Both the position numbers and the translations under genes were made by a program. A stretch of DNA of 64,000 nt. Origin: Ailurus styani. Its lineage: Eukaryota; Chordata; Mammalia; Carnivora; Ailuridae. Under the pieces are notes generated by a model, which was given only the letters and a program-made list of their open reading frames with translations, was not told the origin of the DNA and searched no databases. How positions within the stretch are numbered: the stretch's first letter is position 1; each line of letters opens with the position of its first letter. Positions 10,801 to 21,449 of this stretch are shown here, piece after piece. The stretch is from assembly GCA_002007465.1 (NCBI GenBank), contig LNAC01000102.1:4014147-4078146 (forward strand). Reading direction: 5' to 3'.

Positions 10801-12240
10801 CCTTATAGTTATTCTGAGCTGTTATCTGCCTTAACCTCTGCTGTACTGAACCCACTAAACGTATCCTCCTTTAAAGCTTTCAACTCCCTTCAATTTTATG
10901 ACATAACTGACTATGGATTTCTCTTACCTCTCAAATCCTTCAGAATTTATTCACGAGAATCTCTTTCTCCCTAACTCTCCAGATTCTGTCCTTTATAGCT
11001 CTTTTTCTCATTCTGTATTTCTACCTAAGCAACTCTACCTATTCTCATAATTAAACTACCACTTGCAAAATAAAGCTTCCTAACTCTATATGTCTCCAGG
11101 CCAGAATTCAAATGACCTCCAGAGGCATATACTCAACTGTTTATTGGCACTGTCCCTTTTGTTGTATCACAAACTTCTAAAAGCAAACTCATCCCCTCTT
11201 CCAACAAATCTGTTCTGTTTGTGTTCATTGCTTCACGGTCAGTGACAAAATCATTTAGCAGGTCTCACTAGTCAGAAAGCTAGCAGTTATCTGCCAACCA
11301 GTCCTCTCCTTCTTAATATCCATTCATTCACTTGCTAAACAACTCTACCTCTTAAAAAAACATTTTTTTCCTTTTCACTCTAATTAAAATACCTTAATCA
11401 GAGGTGGGTTTTTTGTTTTTTTAAAGTAGGCTCCATGCTCAGCGTGGAGTCCAAGGTGGGGCTTTAACTCACAACCCTGAGATCAAGACCTGAGCTAAAA
11501 TCAAGAGTTGGAAGCTTAACCAGCTGAGTCACCCAGGTGTCCCTTAATCAGGATTCTTAAATCACCTTAATTAAATTTCCTTAAATCACCTCCCATCTAG
11601 ACATCCATAATGAACATTCTTGTCAAAATGATCTTAAGGAAGCTCAATTATGATACCACATCTTTGATCAAAACCTTTTACTCCTGTAACAATATACTCT
11701 TTTCCCAAATGGCTGGCTGCAACCATTAGTAGGCTACCAAATCAATTCAGCAGCTTTCAACAACCAGTTCAAAAACATATTGTTTTATGAAATACATCTG
11801 AATAAACTAGAAAATACTGGCAAGTGCTGGATACACTGATAGTTAAGTTGTTTTGTTTCATATACACACACTCATTTTATACCACAAACCAGTAAACACA
11901 TACAAATTTATACATGTATAAACACACTGCACATACATGTATATGCATGTGTATACTGGGTCGTGATGTAAGCTCTTGCAGGAAAGCATCTTGGTCCCTT
12001 ATATTTCCCAACCCCCAAAGAGAATGAAGCATTCTTTTGCTGTTGCGTATATACCATGTTAATACTTCCGTCAAGGCTTTAATCCCGTATTTGTGTTCCC
12101 TATAAGACCATAAACTTCTAACAGAGTATGTGGTACATAGCTGGTACTTGATATCAAGTAAAATCATACTTTTGTGCTTGTTCAACAGTTTATTACCTAA
12201 ACTAGAGCAGTAACAATTTTTTAAAGGCTTAAAACAGTAT
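10801..12240. other. Intronic stretch with little recognised
   Basis: Apart from one old SINE at 11402 I recognise no gene or repeat. Minor AC/AT-rich runs occur near 11870-11960. Confidence 0.5.
11402..11543 (-). mobile_element. Old CAN-SINE, 5'-shortened
   Basis: Minus orientation, tccatgctcagcgtggagtc then gctgagtcacccaggtgtccc. The target duplication ttaatcag lies at 11394-11401 and 11544-11551. Confidence 0.88.
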
Positions 12241-12249
12241 AACAATAAC

Positions 12250-12460
12250 AATACAATAAGCTAGCATTTATGAATATGCTGCATGTGCCAAGTATTTTCC
12301 TAATGCTTGACATGCATTATTTAATTCTCATATCCTTTTAGATGTTATTACTCTTCACACTTTTTAAATGAGAAAACACAGGTAGAGATATTAAATAATT
12401 TCCCAAACATCACACAGTGACAGTGATGGAATTAAAAACCCAAACAGTTCTGATTCTAGA
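12250..12460 (-). mobile_element. MIR SINE, antisense
   Basis: Antisense MIR core: ctagcatttatgaatatgct, tgtgccaagtattttcctaa, aaatgagaaaacacagg and catcacacagtgacagtg. Ancient and diverged. Confidence 0.8.
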
Positions 12461-12521
12461 AAACGAAGATATATACTATAGAATGTTAAAAGGTATGCTA
12501 AAAGGTAGAAAATTAACTTAC

Positions 12522-12638
12522 TTCAAATAAAAGTCTATAATAACATCATTTAAAAATTCTCCTTCACTTAGACAGTGTAGGTCCTCATTAGTAACAGAGA
12601 TGCCTCCCTTAGCTGGAGGTGGTGGATATACTATCAAT
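12522..12638 (-). CDS. SENP6: SENP6 exon: FLND motif, start of protease domain
   Basis: This 117-bp exon completes a Lys codon and reads [20 protein letters not shown] then [18 protein letters not shown]. The [11 protein letters not shown] block is the conserved entry motif of the Ulp/SENP fold that forms part of the SUMO-binding surface. The acceptor is TTGTTACAG and the donor is GTAAGTT; the exon ends two bases into a Lys codon. The [12 protein letters not shown] linker marks the start of the protease domain in this family. Confidence 0.97.
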
Positions 12639-12796
12639 CTGTAACAAAATAAAACAAACAAATTAAAACAAAATAAAACAAAATGAAAAACAAAAGCAAA
12701 TGAACAAATGTGTGTGTGTGTGTGTGTGTATAATTGAAGTGTAATAAAACAGAAAACAAATTTGAGAGCATTTCAAATGTAAATGAATACTCTCAC
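12639..12796 (-). repeat. Short intron with (GT)n run
   Basis: The 158-bp intron between two exons contains an A-rich acaaaataaaac stretch and a (GT)n run at about 12710-12729. Confidence 0.85.
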
Positions 12797-12906
12797 TTTT
12801 CTACAGGGCCCATGAAGATGGTATGATTCTCTCCTGTTTCTTCATCATCATCAAAAAACTGGAATTCCTGCTTGTTTTTCAGTTGTATTTTAGATTCAAG
12901 AGACAC
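12797..12906 (-). CDS. SENP6: SENP6 exon: acidic segment before protease domain
   Basis: This 110-bp exon reads [20 protein letters not shown] then [16 protein letters not shown], ending two bases into a Lys codon. It joins the central domain to the protease domain. The acidic [10 protein letters not shown] stretch is encoded by GAT/GAA repeats. The acceptor is TTTACCAG; the donor is GTGAGAG, a usable but non-consensus site. Confidence 0.96.
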
Positions 12907-13340
12907 CTGGTAAAGAAAAGTATGAGTTTACAAAATCAACTGGGAAATTTTTCAATAAAAAAGCAAGCACAAGGCAAGAATATAATTAAAAATTTTTAAA
13001 ATGAATTTTAAAAGTATATATGATTTTTAACAATTAAAAATAAGAAACAGGCAAAACTGGGCCCATTTTCTTTGTATGTGTCATTTCTAAAACAGTGATA
13101 TTCCTCCAATTTTTGTAATAATGGTTTACTTGTATCTTGTCTATAATCTCTATCATCCTTATTAAATTATATTTGTAAATCCGAAGAACAGATATAGTGG
13201 TTTCTGATTCTGGGAGTAGAGTTCTTCCTAAGTTCAATGATTAGGCAATCCATGGGATATGAAAGGAGAGGCTCAGGGAACACAGTCCAATGAGCTTCAG
13301 TTCCCCAGAATGAAGAAGTCCTTAAAGAAAGAGCCTTGCA

Positions 13341-13541
13341 GGGCGCCTGGGTGGCTCAGTGGGTTAAAGCCTCTGCTTTCGGCTCAGGTCATGATCTCAG
13401 CGTCCTGGGATCGAGGCCCGCATCGGGCTCTCTGCTCAGCAGGGAGCCTGCTTCCTCCTCTCCCTCTCTCTCTGCCTGCCTCTCTGCCTACTTGTGATCT
13501 CTCTCTCTGTGTCAAATAAATAAATAAAATCTTTAAAAAAA
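13341..13541 (+). mobile_element. Very young CAN-SINE with 17-bp perfect target duplication
   Basis: Near-intact head gggcgcctgggtggctcag and tail aaataaataaaatcttt. The perfect duplication aaagaaagagccttgca lies at 13324-13340 and 13542-13558. The intact ends suggest a recent insertion that may still be polymorphic. Confidence 0.97.
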
Positions 13542-13565
13542 AAAGAAAGAGCCTTGCATTGAAAT

Positions 13566-13768
13566 TTTATTCTGTCACAGGTGCTTTATGGCTTCAATTG
13601 CTCTTTTCTTCCTCATCAAAAATCTCTTGTAGCAAGTTCTGCAAAAGAAGGGAAATGGTTTCCCTTTCTTCTGTTCTTTTTGTCAACCCACTGTGTGAAT
13701 AGCTCTTCTTTGGTGAGACCTCGCTCAGCTTCACCAAGATTGTGCCTTGGATAGCCCTATTTTCAATC
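13566..13768 (-). pseudogene. Possible decayed coding stretch (unrecognised)
   Basis: On the minus strand this stretch looks coding if two frameshifts are allowed. One frame starts IENRAIQGTILVKLSE, a second reads RGLTKEELFTQWVDKKNRRK, and a third ends CRTCYKRFLMRKKRAIEAI then KHL and a TGA. An AATAAA lies 5 bases after that stop. It could be the 3' end of an old retrocopy, but I do not recognise the parent gene and no poly-A tail or target duplication is visible. Chance is a real alternative. Confidence 0.3.
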
Positions 13769-14419
13769 TGTAGGCAGGTTGAAAGATTTTAAGTATTTCT
13801 AAATAAATTAAGTCAGTAAAATTCAGTTGCAGCGTTAGGGGACAAATTTGTGTTATTTAACATTGTACTATGTGTTATAAGAGCACAAAGATTTTGGCTT
13901 CAGAGTTACCCACTATATGATTAGTTATTCTAGAAATGGACACATATGTTGATAGTCACAATCAAATGGCATGTGTTCTTTGTTTCCCAAATTTTCAACC
14001 ATGTATGCACATGTTACAGATAAATGTACATCAAGGACCAAAATTCCTTTATCTGTATTGAAGCCAATGGCATTACTGGGAATCACTAGCAAATTTAAGA
14101 GTAACAATCAATTTGAATGTAGCAGTATATGAACATGTATGTTCAGAGTAGGGGGGGAGAAAAAAAGGATGAGAGAAAAAGATGAAAAGGTAAGAATACA
14201 GTGTGGAAAGGAACTAACACTGCTTCTGAAACCTATACCAAGTACTATTTGTGTCATAAGTCACCTACCCGCCATTAATGTTTTGACACATAGTTTACAA
14301 ATCACATATAAAGGCAAATAATTCTGAATTGAAAGATCTAACTCCAAAATGAGCGTGATAATGAAACATATTTCACTTTAAAGCTACCCATTATTTAAAA
14401 AACTAAAAAACATAATTAC

Positions 14420-14646
14420 ATTTTTAATTTTGTTTTCTTTTTGCACACAACTTCCTTTGATGCTTTCTTCATAGGTTCTTGTACAGGCAACAAGTCTGCT
14501 ATTAGCTTCTTCAAAGGGAATTTTCGCAAAAAAGTTGGACACATTATTCTTTATGCCAATATCAGTAATGATACTTTCAAATACCATATTTGCCTGAGGA
14601 TCGAGGCCATTTTGAAAAATTAAAATTATGTATTGTTCTTCCAAAT
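14420..14646 (-). CDS. SENP6: SENP6 exon: central domain
   Basis: This 227-bp exon completes an Asn codon and reads [20 protein letters not shown], then a segment with [20 protein letters not shown], then [20 protein letters not shown] and ENKIKN. It is a conserved central part of SENP6 without a named catalytic role. The acceptor is TTCTTTTCAG. The donor is GTAATTA, weaker than those of its neighbours. It is in frame with both adjacent exons. Confidence 0.96.
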
Positions 14647-15656
14647 CTGAAAAGAAATCAATAGAACTTTAAGTCTAAAAGAAAAAAAATAGGCAAATAG
14701 ATATTAGAAAAAGAGTAACAATCAGTTGTTTCCAACGGTATCACCAGAAATCTGGTGTAAATGTTCAAAATACTGTTTGGTATACAGTGGATATATAATA
14801 AATACTGGAATAAAGACCAGTGATAGTGTCACTTAACAATGTCACCTACAAGTTATTAAGGAGGAGGAACCAGAATATATTACCCTAGTAGCAAGCTTAA
14901 GAACAAATCTATTCAGGGATGTAACTAGTCTATTTCATCTAATAGGATCCATATATAATTCTAAATATATTCCAATTAACATTTTTGTCAAACACAAATA
15001 AACTGCCAGGTTTCTTAATCGCTCTAGAGAATTTAACTGAAAAAAAACTATTCACTAATGTGCTGAGTCTTGCAGCTTTAACAGTAGCTATCATTTATTC
15101 ATCATTAAGCTAAAGCAGCAATTACTGCTGAAAAGTATTTACTTTAAATTAGTCATGCTATGTCATAAAAGTTAGAGGTGAAAGAAAACAAACTGGAGAA
15201 CTACATATATTATTGTAGAGGATGAAGACTTATTCTATGAGCCAGCAACTTCCTATTCAGGCTGTTTCAAGGATTCTAAAATTATATGGTTGAATTACAC
15301 TTAGTATGCCTACCAATGCATTAAAAATTTTTCATTTTACTCAAATTACCGTGTTAAAATAAGGAATGCAACCTTTTTTGAGTTTTAATTCATTTTGAAA
15401 ACTTTGTAAATGGGTAAACCTGGGTTTCACCTTTAGAAATTCCACTTTCTGTGGGCTTTTTTCCTCATTTATAAAATGGGAATTATATTATATAATATAT
15501 ACACACACATATATATATAGATACATAATTACATATCTTATAAGATCACTGTAAGGACTGTAGATAATACACATCTAAGGCATCTATTAAAGCACACTCA
15601 CATTCTGCTATACAATGCACTGTATGTATTATAATAAGGTGTTCTACAAAACTTAC
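14647..15656 (-). other. SENP6: SENP6 intron (1.0 kb), no transposon recognised
   Basis: AT-rich, with a TA/CA dinucleotide tract around 15486-15525. No SINE or LINE was seen. Confidence 0.65.
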
Positions 15657-15851
15657 TTGTTAATTTATTTGTTCCCTTAGAATCATTCCAAACTTTATCT
15701 TCCATATTCATTTGCAGTTGCATGCTCAGCTTTTGATAAACTGCTGGTATTGTCTGAAGAAACACGACCGGTAATTTTCGGACATTACACCATTCACATT
15801 TAGTTAGATCAGAGGTATTTAAAGTAATCCCTACAGGATCATTTTCTGGTT
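15657..15851 (-). CDS. SENP6: SENP6 exon: CEWC-containing central domain
   Basis: This 195-bp exon completes a Glu codon and reads [20 protein letters not shown], then [20 protein letters not shown] and [20 protein letters not shown]. The CEWC pair and the RKLPVVFLQ block are family signatures. The human protein, as I remember it, has PVEIILNTSD where this one has [10 protein letters not shown], so a hydrophobic SUMO-interaction-like patch is weakened. The acceptor is TTTCCCCCAG and the donor is GTAAGTT. Confidence 0.96.
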
Positions 15852-16245
15852 CTGGGGGAAAATAAATGGAATTGGAAAAGGAATCAACTCTTAAAATAAT
15901 AATCGGAGGAAACTACGAGGAAATACAAGTTTAAATGTAACCACATATTTGCTACGCTCTAAAAATATTAAGTGTAGTGGGAAATGAAATATCTTTATAA
16001 CTATCTTAAAGAAACTTCTACATCTTTTCCAAATGAGGATTCTAATGAAATATACTTATATAATTAAACACAGGTTTAATGATGTTACAGAATGAAATTA
16101 CACTATTAAGATACACGCCCTCTGGTAAGAAGATATATGTAATAACTAATTTTCATAAACTCTAACATCATTTAATATTTTATTCCTGTAAAGTGTTTTA
16201 TTGTAAAGAAAGCCTTAGTGAGTAAAAAGACATAAAATAGCTTAC
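15852..16245 (-). other. SENP6: SENP6 intron (394 bp), nothing recognised
   Basis: Short AT-rich intron with no repeat recognised. Confidence 0.7.
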
Positions 16246-16279
16246 CTTCTAGCTGTATCTTGATAAAATCTAAACAAAA
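16246..16279 (-). CDS. SENP6: SENP6 34-nt exon
   Basis: A very short exon reading FCLDFIKIQLE plus one base. The acceptor is ATCTTTTAG and the donor is GTAAGCT. It fits exactly between LLIEPVI of the upstream exon and EPENDPV of the downstream exon. Its length is not a multiple of three, so skipping would shift the frame; it must be constitutively included to keep the protease domain. Confidence 0.95.
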
Positions 16280-17102
16280 CTAAAAGATAAGATAAATTAG
16301 TACCAATTACAGGCTTACGAAGACATTGCTACAAACACCCAGGACACATTATTTGAGAGACTACAGAGGGCAGAAAAATGAAACCACCTACCATGTACTT
16401 AAATATGAGATATCCCCCCACCCCAAATTATCTTTCAGAAAGGCAAGCTTCACCTTTTTATTCAAGCACTTAGAACATTTCTTATATTATTGGTTTATTT
16501 CTTAGAACTTCAAAGAGATGTTGACTGAGTATCACAACAAAATCCTGAATACTCCTTACCTAGATTCACTGTTAAAATTTTGCCACACCTACTCCCCATC
16601 ACTCTATGCACATACACACCTGCCTTTTGCTAAACCAGCATAAACAAGCAGAGGGCATCATGATATTCCAACCCCTAATCCTTCAGCATACATCTCCCAA
16701 GAATGATATCCTCCTACACAACCAAAACAGCATTACCACATCTAACAAAATCAAGAAGATCTTGCCTCAATCAGTTATTACTGGTAGTCTAAAAGGTGAT
16801 TTTTAACTAGATTATTTTAACATAGAGAAGACATACTAAGCCCACTATATCCTGAATTAATACTCACTTTGTGTGTTACATTAAGAGAATGAAACATAGA
16901 CAAAAATTTCAAAATGCATTTAAAAATAAATTGGAGGCCATTTGCAATGACGTGGATGGAGCTAGAGTGTATTATGCTATGTGATGTAAGTCAGAGAAAG
17001 ATAAATAACCCTATGACTCACTCAAGTGGAATTTAAGAAGAAAATAGATGAACATATGGGAAGGAGGAAAATAAAAAAAAGAAGGAAACAAACCATAGAA
17101 AC

Positions 17103-17257
17103 TTTTTTTTTTTTTGAGAGGGAGAATGAGAGGGCAAAGAGGGGCAGAAGGGAAAGAGAAAGAATCTTAAGCAGACTCCACACCCACAACCCTAAGATCA
17201 TGACCTGAGATGAAATCTAGAGTTGGACACTTAACCAACTGAGCCAGCCAGGTGCCA
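17103..17257 (-). mobile_element. Older CAN-SINE inside L1
   Basis: Minus orientation, ending tgagccagccaggtgcc. The near-perfect target duplication aaaccat(c)agaaact lies on both sides. Confidence 0.88.
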
Positions 17258-17275
17258 ACCAAACCATCAGAAACT

Positions 17276-17386
17276 TTTTTTTTTTTAAAGATTTTATTTA
17301 TTTCAGAGAGAGAAGTCACGAGGGGAAGGTGAGGAGGAGGGAAAGGGAGAAAAAGACTCCCCGCTGAGTGGGGAGCCCAACATGGG
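17276..17386 (-). mobile_element. Partial CAN-SINE inside L1
   Basis: Tail half only, from a T run and aaagattttatttatttcag to gagtggggagcccaacatgg. The tRNA head is missing. Confidence 0.85.
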
Positions 17387-17603
17387 TAACAGTAGAGAAC
17401 AAACTGAGTATTGATGGAGGGAGGTGGGTGGGAGATGGGCTAGATAGGGGATGGGTATTAAAGAGGGCTTGTGATGAGCACCGGGTGTTTTATGTAAGTG
17501 ATGAATCACTGAACTCTACTCCAAAAACTAATATTGCACTATATATTCACTAAAATTTAAAAATTAATTAATTAATTGGACATTCTAGACTTTGGACATA
17601 ATT

Positions 17604-17695
17604 CGCCTGGCACACTCAGTAGAGCATGCAACTCTTGGATCTCAGGGTGGTGCGTTCAAGACCAACACTGGGTGTGGAGCCTACTTAAAAATAAG
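17604..17695 (+). mobile_element. Old short tRNA-SINE relative
   Basis: Short form: cctggcacactcagtagagc, atgcaactcttggatctcag, gtgtggagcctacttaaaaa. Confidence 0.75.
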
Positions 17696-17925
17696 TTGGA
17701 TTTATATATAGAAAGATTAACACATACATGAAAAGCAAGTTTAGTAAAATGCTAATGGCAGAATCTAGCTGGGAGTTTTAGGAGCATTATTTCAACTCTT
17801 CTGTTTAAGAATTTGTATAATGTAGAGAAAGGAAGCAAAGAAATATAAAATACATTTAGTAATTATTACAACTGCAAAGTTTAGCATATCACAAAACATA
17901 CTAAAACTGAAGGTAATATGTTAAA

Positions 17926-18108
17926 GACTTTATTTATTTATTTGACTGAGAGAGAGATCACAAGTAGGCAGAGAGGCAGGCAGAGAGAGAGGGATAAGCA
18001 GGCTCCCCGCTGAGCAGAGAGCCCGATGCAGGGCTCAGTCCCAGGACCCTGAGATCATGACCTGAGCTGAAGGCAAAGGCTTAACCCACTGAACCACCCA
18101 GGTGCCCC
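17926..18108 (-). mobile_element. CAN-SINE with long target duplication
   Basis: Minus orientation, ending gaaccacccaggtgccccg. The target duplication ctgaaggtaatatgttaaa occurs on both sides (from about 17907 and about 18114). Confidence 0.93.
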
Positions 18109-18214
18109 GAGGCCTGAAGGTAATATGTTAAATGGAGACACCTTACTTATAGCTTGGGAAACATTCCAACTACATAGAAGCTGAAGTTATGTGCTTTAAA
18201 AATTATGTCAGAAA

Positions 18215-18423
18215 GGGGCGCCTGGGTGGCTCAGTGGGTTAAAGCCGCTGCCTTCGGCTCAGGTCATGATCCCAGGGTCCTGGGATCGAGGCCCACGTCG
18301 GGCTCTCTGCTCAGCAGGGAGCCTGCTTCCTCCTCTCTCCTCTCTCTCTGCCTGCCTCTCTGCCTACTTGTAATCTCTCTCTCTGTGTCAAATGAATAAA
18401 TAAAATCTTTAAAAAATAAAAAA
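18215..18423 (+). mobile_element. Young CAN-SINE
   Basis: Intact head ggggcgcctgggtggctcag and tail. Flanked by aaaaattatgtcaga on both sides. Confidence 0.96.
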
Positions 18424-18774
18424 ATAAAAATTATGTCAGATGACTCAAAAAGTAGCAATACAGATGACATGAACACTAACACAGAAGCATTTAAATAACA
18501 TTGGCATATGAGAGAAAGAAGCATGTCTAAGAATCTGTCATGTAAACATTTGTGTGTAACTAAATTACAAGTAGACACTAAGCTATTTCACCATTATCTC
18601 CAAGAATTTCTAAGTTAAGTTAGCTGAAAAGCTTGATTTTAGATCTTCTCAATTTTCTCACTGGAAAAAGGAACTGTATTTTATTTGGGTATATATGGTA
18701 TTCCTAATAACGTAAGCCATTTTCCTATAAAACAAAAGTATTTACTTTTAAAGGCACTATTTTTAAATAAAATT

Positions 18775-18860
18775 GGCTGGCCCACTTGGTAGAGTATGTG
18801 ACTCTTGATCTCAGGGTCCTAAGCTCAGCCCACGATGGGTATAGAGAGCTTACTTAAGAA
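18775..18860 (+). mobile_element. Old short tRNA-SINE relative
   Basis: gcccacttggtagagtatgt, gactcttgatctcagggtcc, atagagagcttacttaagaa. Its tail has expanded into the pentanucleotide repeat that follows. A possible target duplication aaaattggc lies before it and after the next SINE. Confidence 0.75.
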
Positions 18861-18930
18861 TAACATAACGTAACGTAACGTAACGTAACGTAACATAACA
18901 TAACACAATATAAAATAACATAACATAAAA
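18861..18930 (+). repeat. Pentanucleotide (TAACG/TAACA)n microsatellite
   Basis: About 14 units, with a CpG-containing TAACG core of six consecutive units, grading into TAACA and decayed units. It arose from a SINE tail. Confidence 0.93.
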
Positions 18931-19119
18931 GGGCACCTGGGTGGCTTAGTCAGTTAAGTGCCTGCCTTTGACTCAGGTCATGATCCCAGAGTCCTGGAAT
19001 AGAGCCCCGCATTGGGCTCCCTGCTCAGTGGGGACTCTGCTTTTCCCTCTCCCTCCTCTTCCCCTTGCTTATGCTCTCTCCCTCTCAAATAAATCTTTAA
19101 AAAAATAAAAATAAAATGA
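18931..19119 (+). mobile_element. CAN-SINE inserted in the pentanucleotide tail
   Basis: Head gggcacctgggtggcttag, CT-rich body, tail aaataaatctttaaaaaaat. Confidence 0.93.
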
Positions 19120-19317
19120 TTTAAAATTGGCACTTCTAGATAGTACCAATTCTTCCAATGAATTTAAAATACTCAATAATAAATGAGATTTGATAAAGTA
19201 CATAAAACAGTAAGACATTTAAAATCTTTTTGAGATTAATGATGACATAGCAGATAAACATTTCACTATAAAACCTAAGGAAGTTATATTCAAGAAGAAA
19301 ATGTCAAATCATCTTAT

Positions 19318-19501
19318 ATTTTTTTAAAGACTTTATTTGACAGAAACACAGTGAAAGAGGGAACACAACCAGGGGGAATGAGAGAGGGAGAAGCAGGCTT
19401 CCTGCTGAGCAGGGAGCCCAATGCAGGTCTCAATCCCAGGACCCTGGGATCATGACCTGAGCCGAAGGCAGACGCCTGATGACTGAGCCACCCAGGTGCC
19501 C
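19318..19501 (-). mobile_element. CAN-SINE, minus orientation
   Basis: aaagactttatttgacagaa to gagccacccaggtgccc. Short target duplication tcatctt. Confidence 0.92.
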
Positions 19502-19512
19502 TTCATCTTTTA

Positions 19513-19700
19513 TTTAAAAAAAATTTTTTTTAGAGACAGAGAGAAAAGAGAGGGGCAGGGGGAGGTGGAGGAAGATAGAATTCCAAGCAGATTCCATGCC
19601 CAGCTTGGAACTTGATGCAGGGCTCAATCCCATGACCCTGATCATGACCTGGGCCAAAATGAAGAGTTGATGCTTAAGTGGCTGAGCTACCCAGATGCCC
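19513..19700 (-). mobile_element. Older CAN-SINE abutting the previous one
   Basis: Diverged body; ends gctacccagatgcccc. Confidence 0.88.
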
Positions 19701-19875
19701 CAAATCATCTTTATTTTTGATACACTATCTGAAGAAATTACAGATTAATTAATTATTCATCAAAGAATGTTCTTTGGAAAAATTCCATGGTACAAGGTAA
19801 GTTAATACCACAGATTACAATAGTCTACATTATAAAAACAACTACTTACTGGCTGTAATATTTCACTTAGCATTT

Positions 19876-20072
19876 TTTTTTAAAGATTTATTTATTTATT
19901 TATTTCACAGAGGGAGAGAGATCACAAGGAGGCAGAGAGGCAGGCAGAGGGGGGGGGGGAAGCAGGCTCCCCGCTGAGCAGGAAGCCCGATGCGGGCCTC
20001 GATCCCAGGACCCTGAGATCATGACCTGAGCCGAAAGCAGAGGCTTTAACCCACTGAGCCACCCAGGCGCCC
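19876..20072 (-). mobile_element. Young CAN-SINE with perfect 14-bp target duplication
   Basis: Minus orientation. The duplication ttcacttagcattt lies at 19862-19875 and 20073-20086. Contains a (G)10 run. Confidence 0.96.
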
Positions 20073-20262
20073 TTCACTTAGCATTTAAAAAAAAACCTGT
20101 ATGAACACATTTTATATTACATATACTGCCTTTATTTTTTAAAATTTAAAAAAATTTTTTCTTTTATTTCTTAAATAAATTCATTTAGTTTCCTTCACTA
20201 GATCATATATAACCTAACATGCAAATGTCACGTAAAAAAATTTTCACTCCAATTTTAATGTA

Positions 20263-20366
20263 GTTTTTTTTTTTTTTAAGTAATCTCTAAGATGTGTGGA
20301 GAGTAGTACTTAAACCCCTAAGTCAAATGTCACATGTTCTACAAAGTGAGCTAGCCAGGTGCCCCA
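20263..20366 (-). mobile_element. Old short tRNA-SINE relative
   Basis: T run, taagtaatctctaagatgtg, then gagctagccaggtgcccc. Confidence 0.75.
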
Positions 20367-21449
20367 ATATAGCTCTTATCGGGTAGCCTCGAGACCAAAT
20401 ATGCAACTTTCAACTAAATGTCTAATTATCAGCAAAACTTTAATTATCATATTGAAAAATTCTGAATAACAGTGTTAATGTGAGGAAAAGCCATAAAACC
20501 TACAGGATACCCCTGAGAATTTCTGAGGTATTTTGACTTAGAATGACATTTTTGTTAACCGGCAGAAACCAGGAAAGATAATCTATACTATGAAGACTTG
20601 TGGCAAAACATGAATTTCATAAATTCCTGACAACCTTGATGTGTGTTACAATAGTACCAGGTACTGGATAGTGTAGTCTGTATATAATTTGCTTTAAAAC
20701 TCTGGAGTACTTCTTTTAGTGCTGAGAAGCTGGAGTTAATGATTACAAAAAAAAAAAAAAAAAATGCAGGTTTTCCCATATAGCTTTGTTCTAGTAAGAA
20801 ATCAGGTCCATAATTCATTTTCTCCTACACTAACTTATAGATCTTTTTTCCTTTTGATCATATTGTATCCTGAAATAATGACTCCTAGAAAATAAGTAAC
20901 TACTACTTACCATAATTTAAATAATAATAAAACTACCTTTTAAGTTTCCTTTTGTAATACAATGTGTTTTCTTAAAGACTCTGCTTTATGTATAAGGAAC
21001 AATACTAGGGGACCAGGTTTGAAAGAATAGATGAAAAGAGACATTTGGGGACACCAAGTTAAATCATTATAAAATGAAAGGTACAAACTAAAGTACAGTG
21101 CTATAAGAAGATTAATCTACCAATAATGTGTAGAATACATTAGAAAAAAGAAAAATGACTAAGAAGGCTGGTTAAGGAGATTATATTAAAATTTCAAATA
21201 GAAAATACACATTTGAATTAGACTGGTGGCAGCAGAATTAACAGGTATGACAAATACAATGAAGCCCTACAGAAAGTCCTTTGGGCTTTGTGGACACCAA
21301 ACTAGTCCAAAAGCACAATGTCTCTTGGGTGGCAATTTATTCTAATAATCTATATCTAAGAGTCTTAATGCTGCAAGACATTTTTCTGCAGCCCCCAAAG
21401 CTTTTGAATCTTTCTTTCTCTCATTATCGTTCTTTAAAACACTCTTTTC

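Larger units (their letters stand above)
1965..12521 (-). other. SENP6: SENP6 intron (10.6 kb) full of nested L1 and SINE copies
   Basis: The longest repeat-packed intron of the 3' half. It holds a sense L1 (2150-5944) broken by four SINEs, another sense L1 piece (6900-7370), an antisense L1 (7420-8945) that contains a younger L1 3' end, more antisense L1 (9340-10800), and an antisense MIR near the exon end. Stretches at 6595-6890 and 10800-12240 hold nothing recognised beyond one old SINE at 11402. Confidence 0.8.
12907..14419 (-). other. SENP6: SENP6 intron (1.5 kb) with young SINE
   Basis: Holds one young SINE (13341), a possible decayed coding stretch at 13566-13768, and otherwise unrecognised AT-rich sequence. 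Confidence 0.7.
16932..17577 (+). mobile_element. L1 3' end, split by two SINEs
   Basis: Sense L1 ORF2 terminus (ccatttgcaatgacgtggat, agtcagagaaagataaat) and 3' UTR (gtgatgagcaccgggtgttt, aactaatattgcac). It is interrupted by SINEs at 17103 and 17276. Confidence 0.85.
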
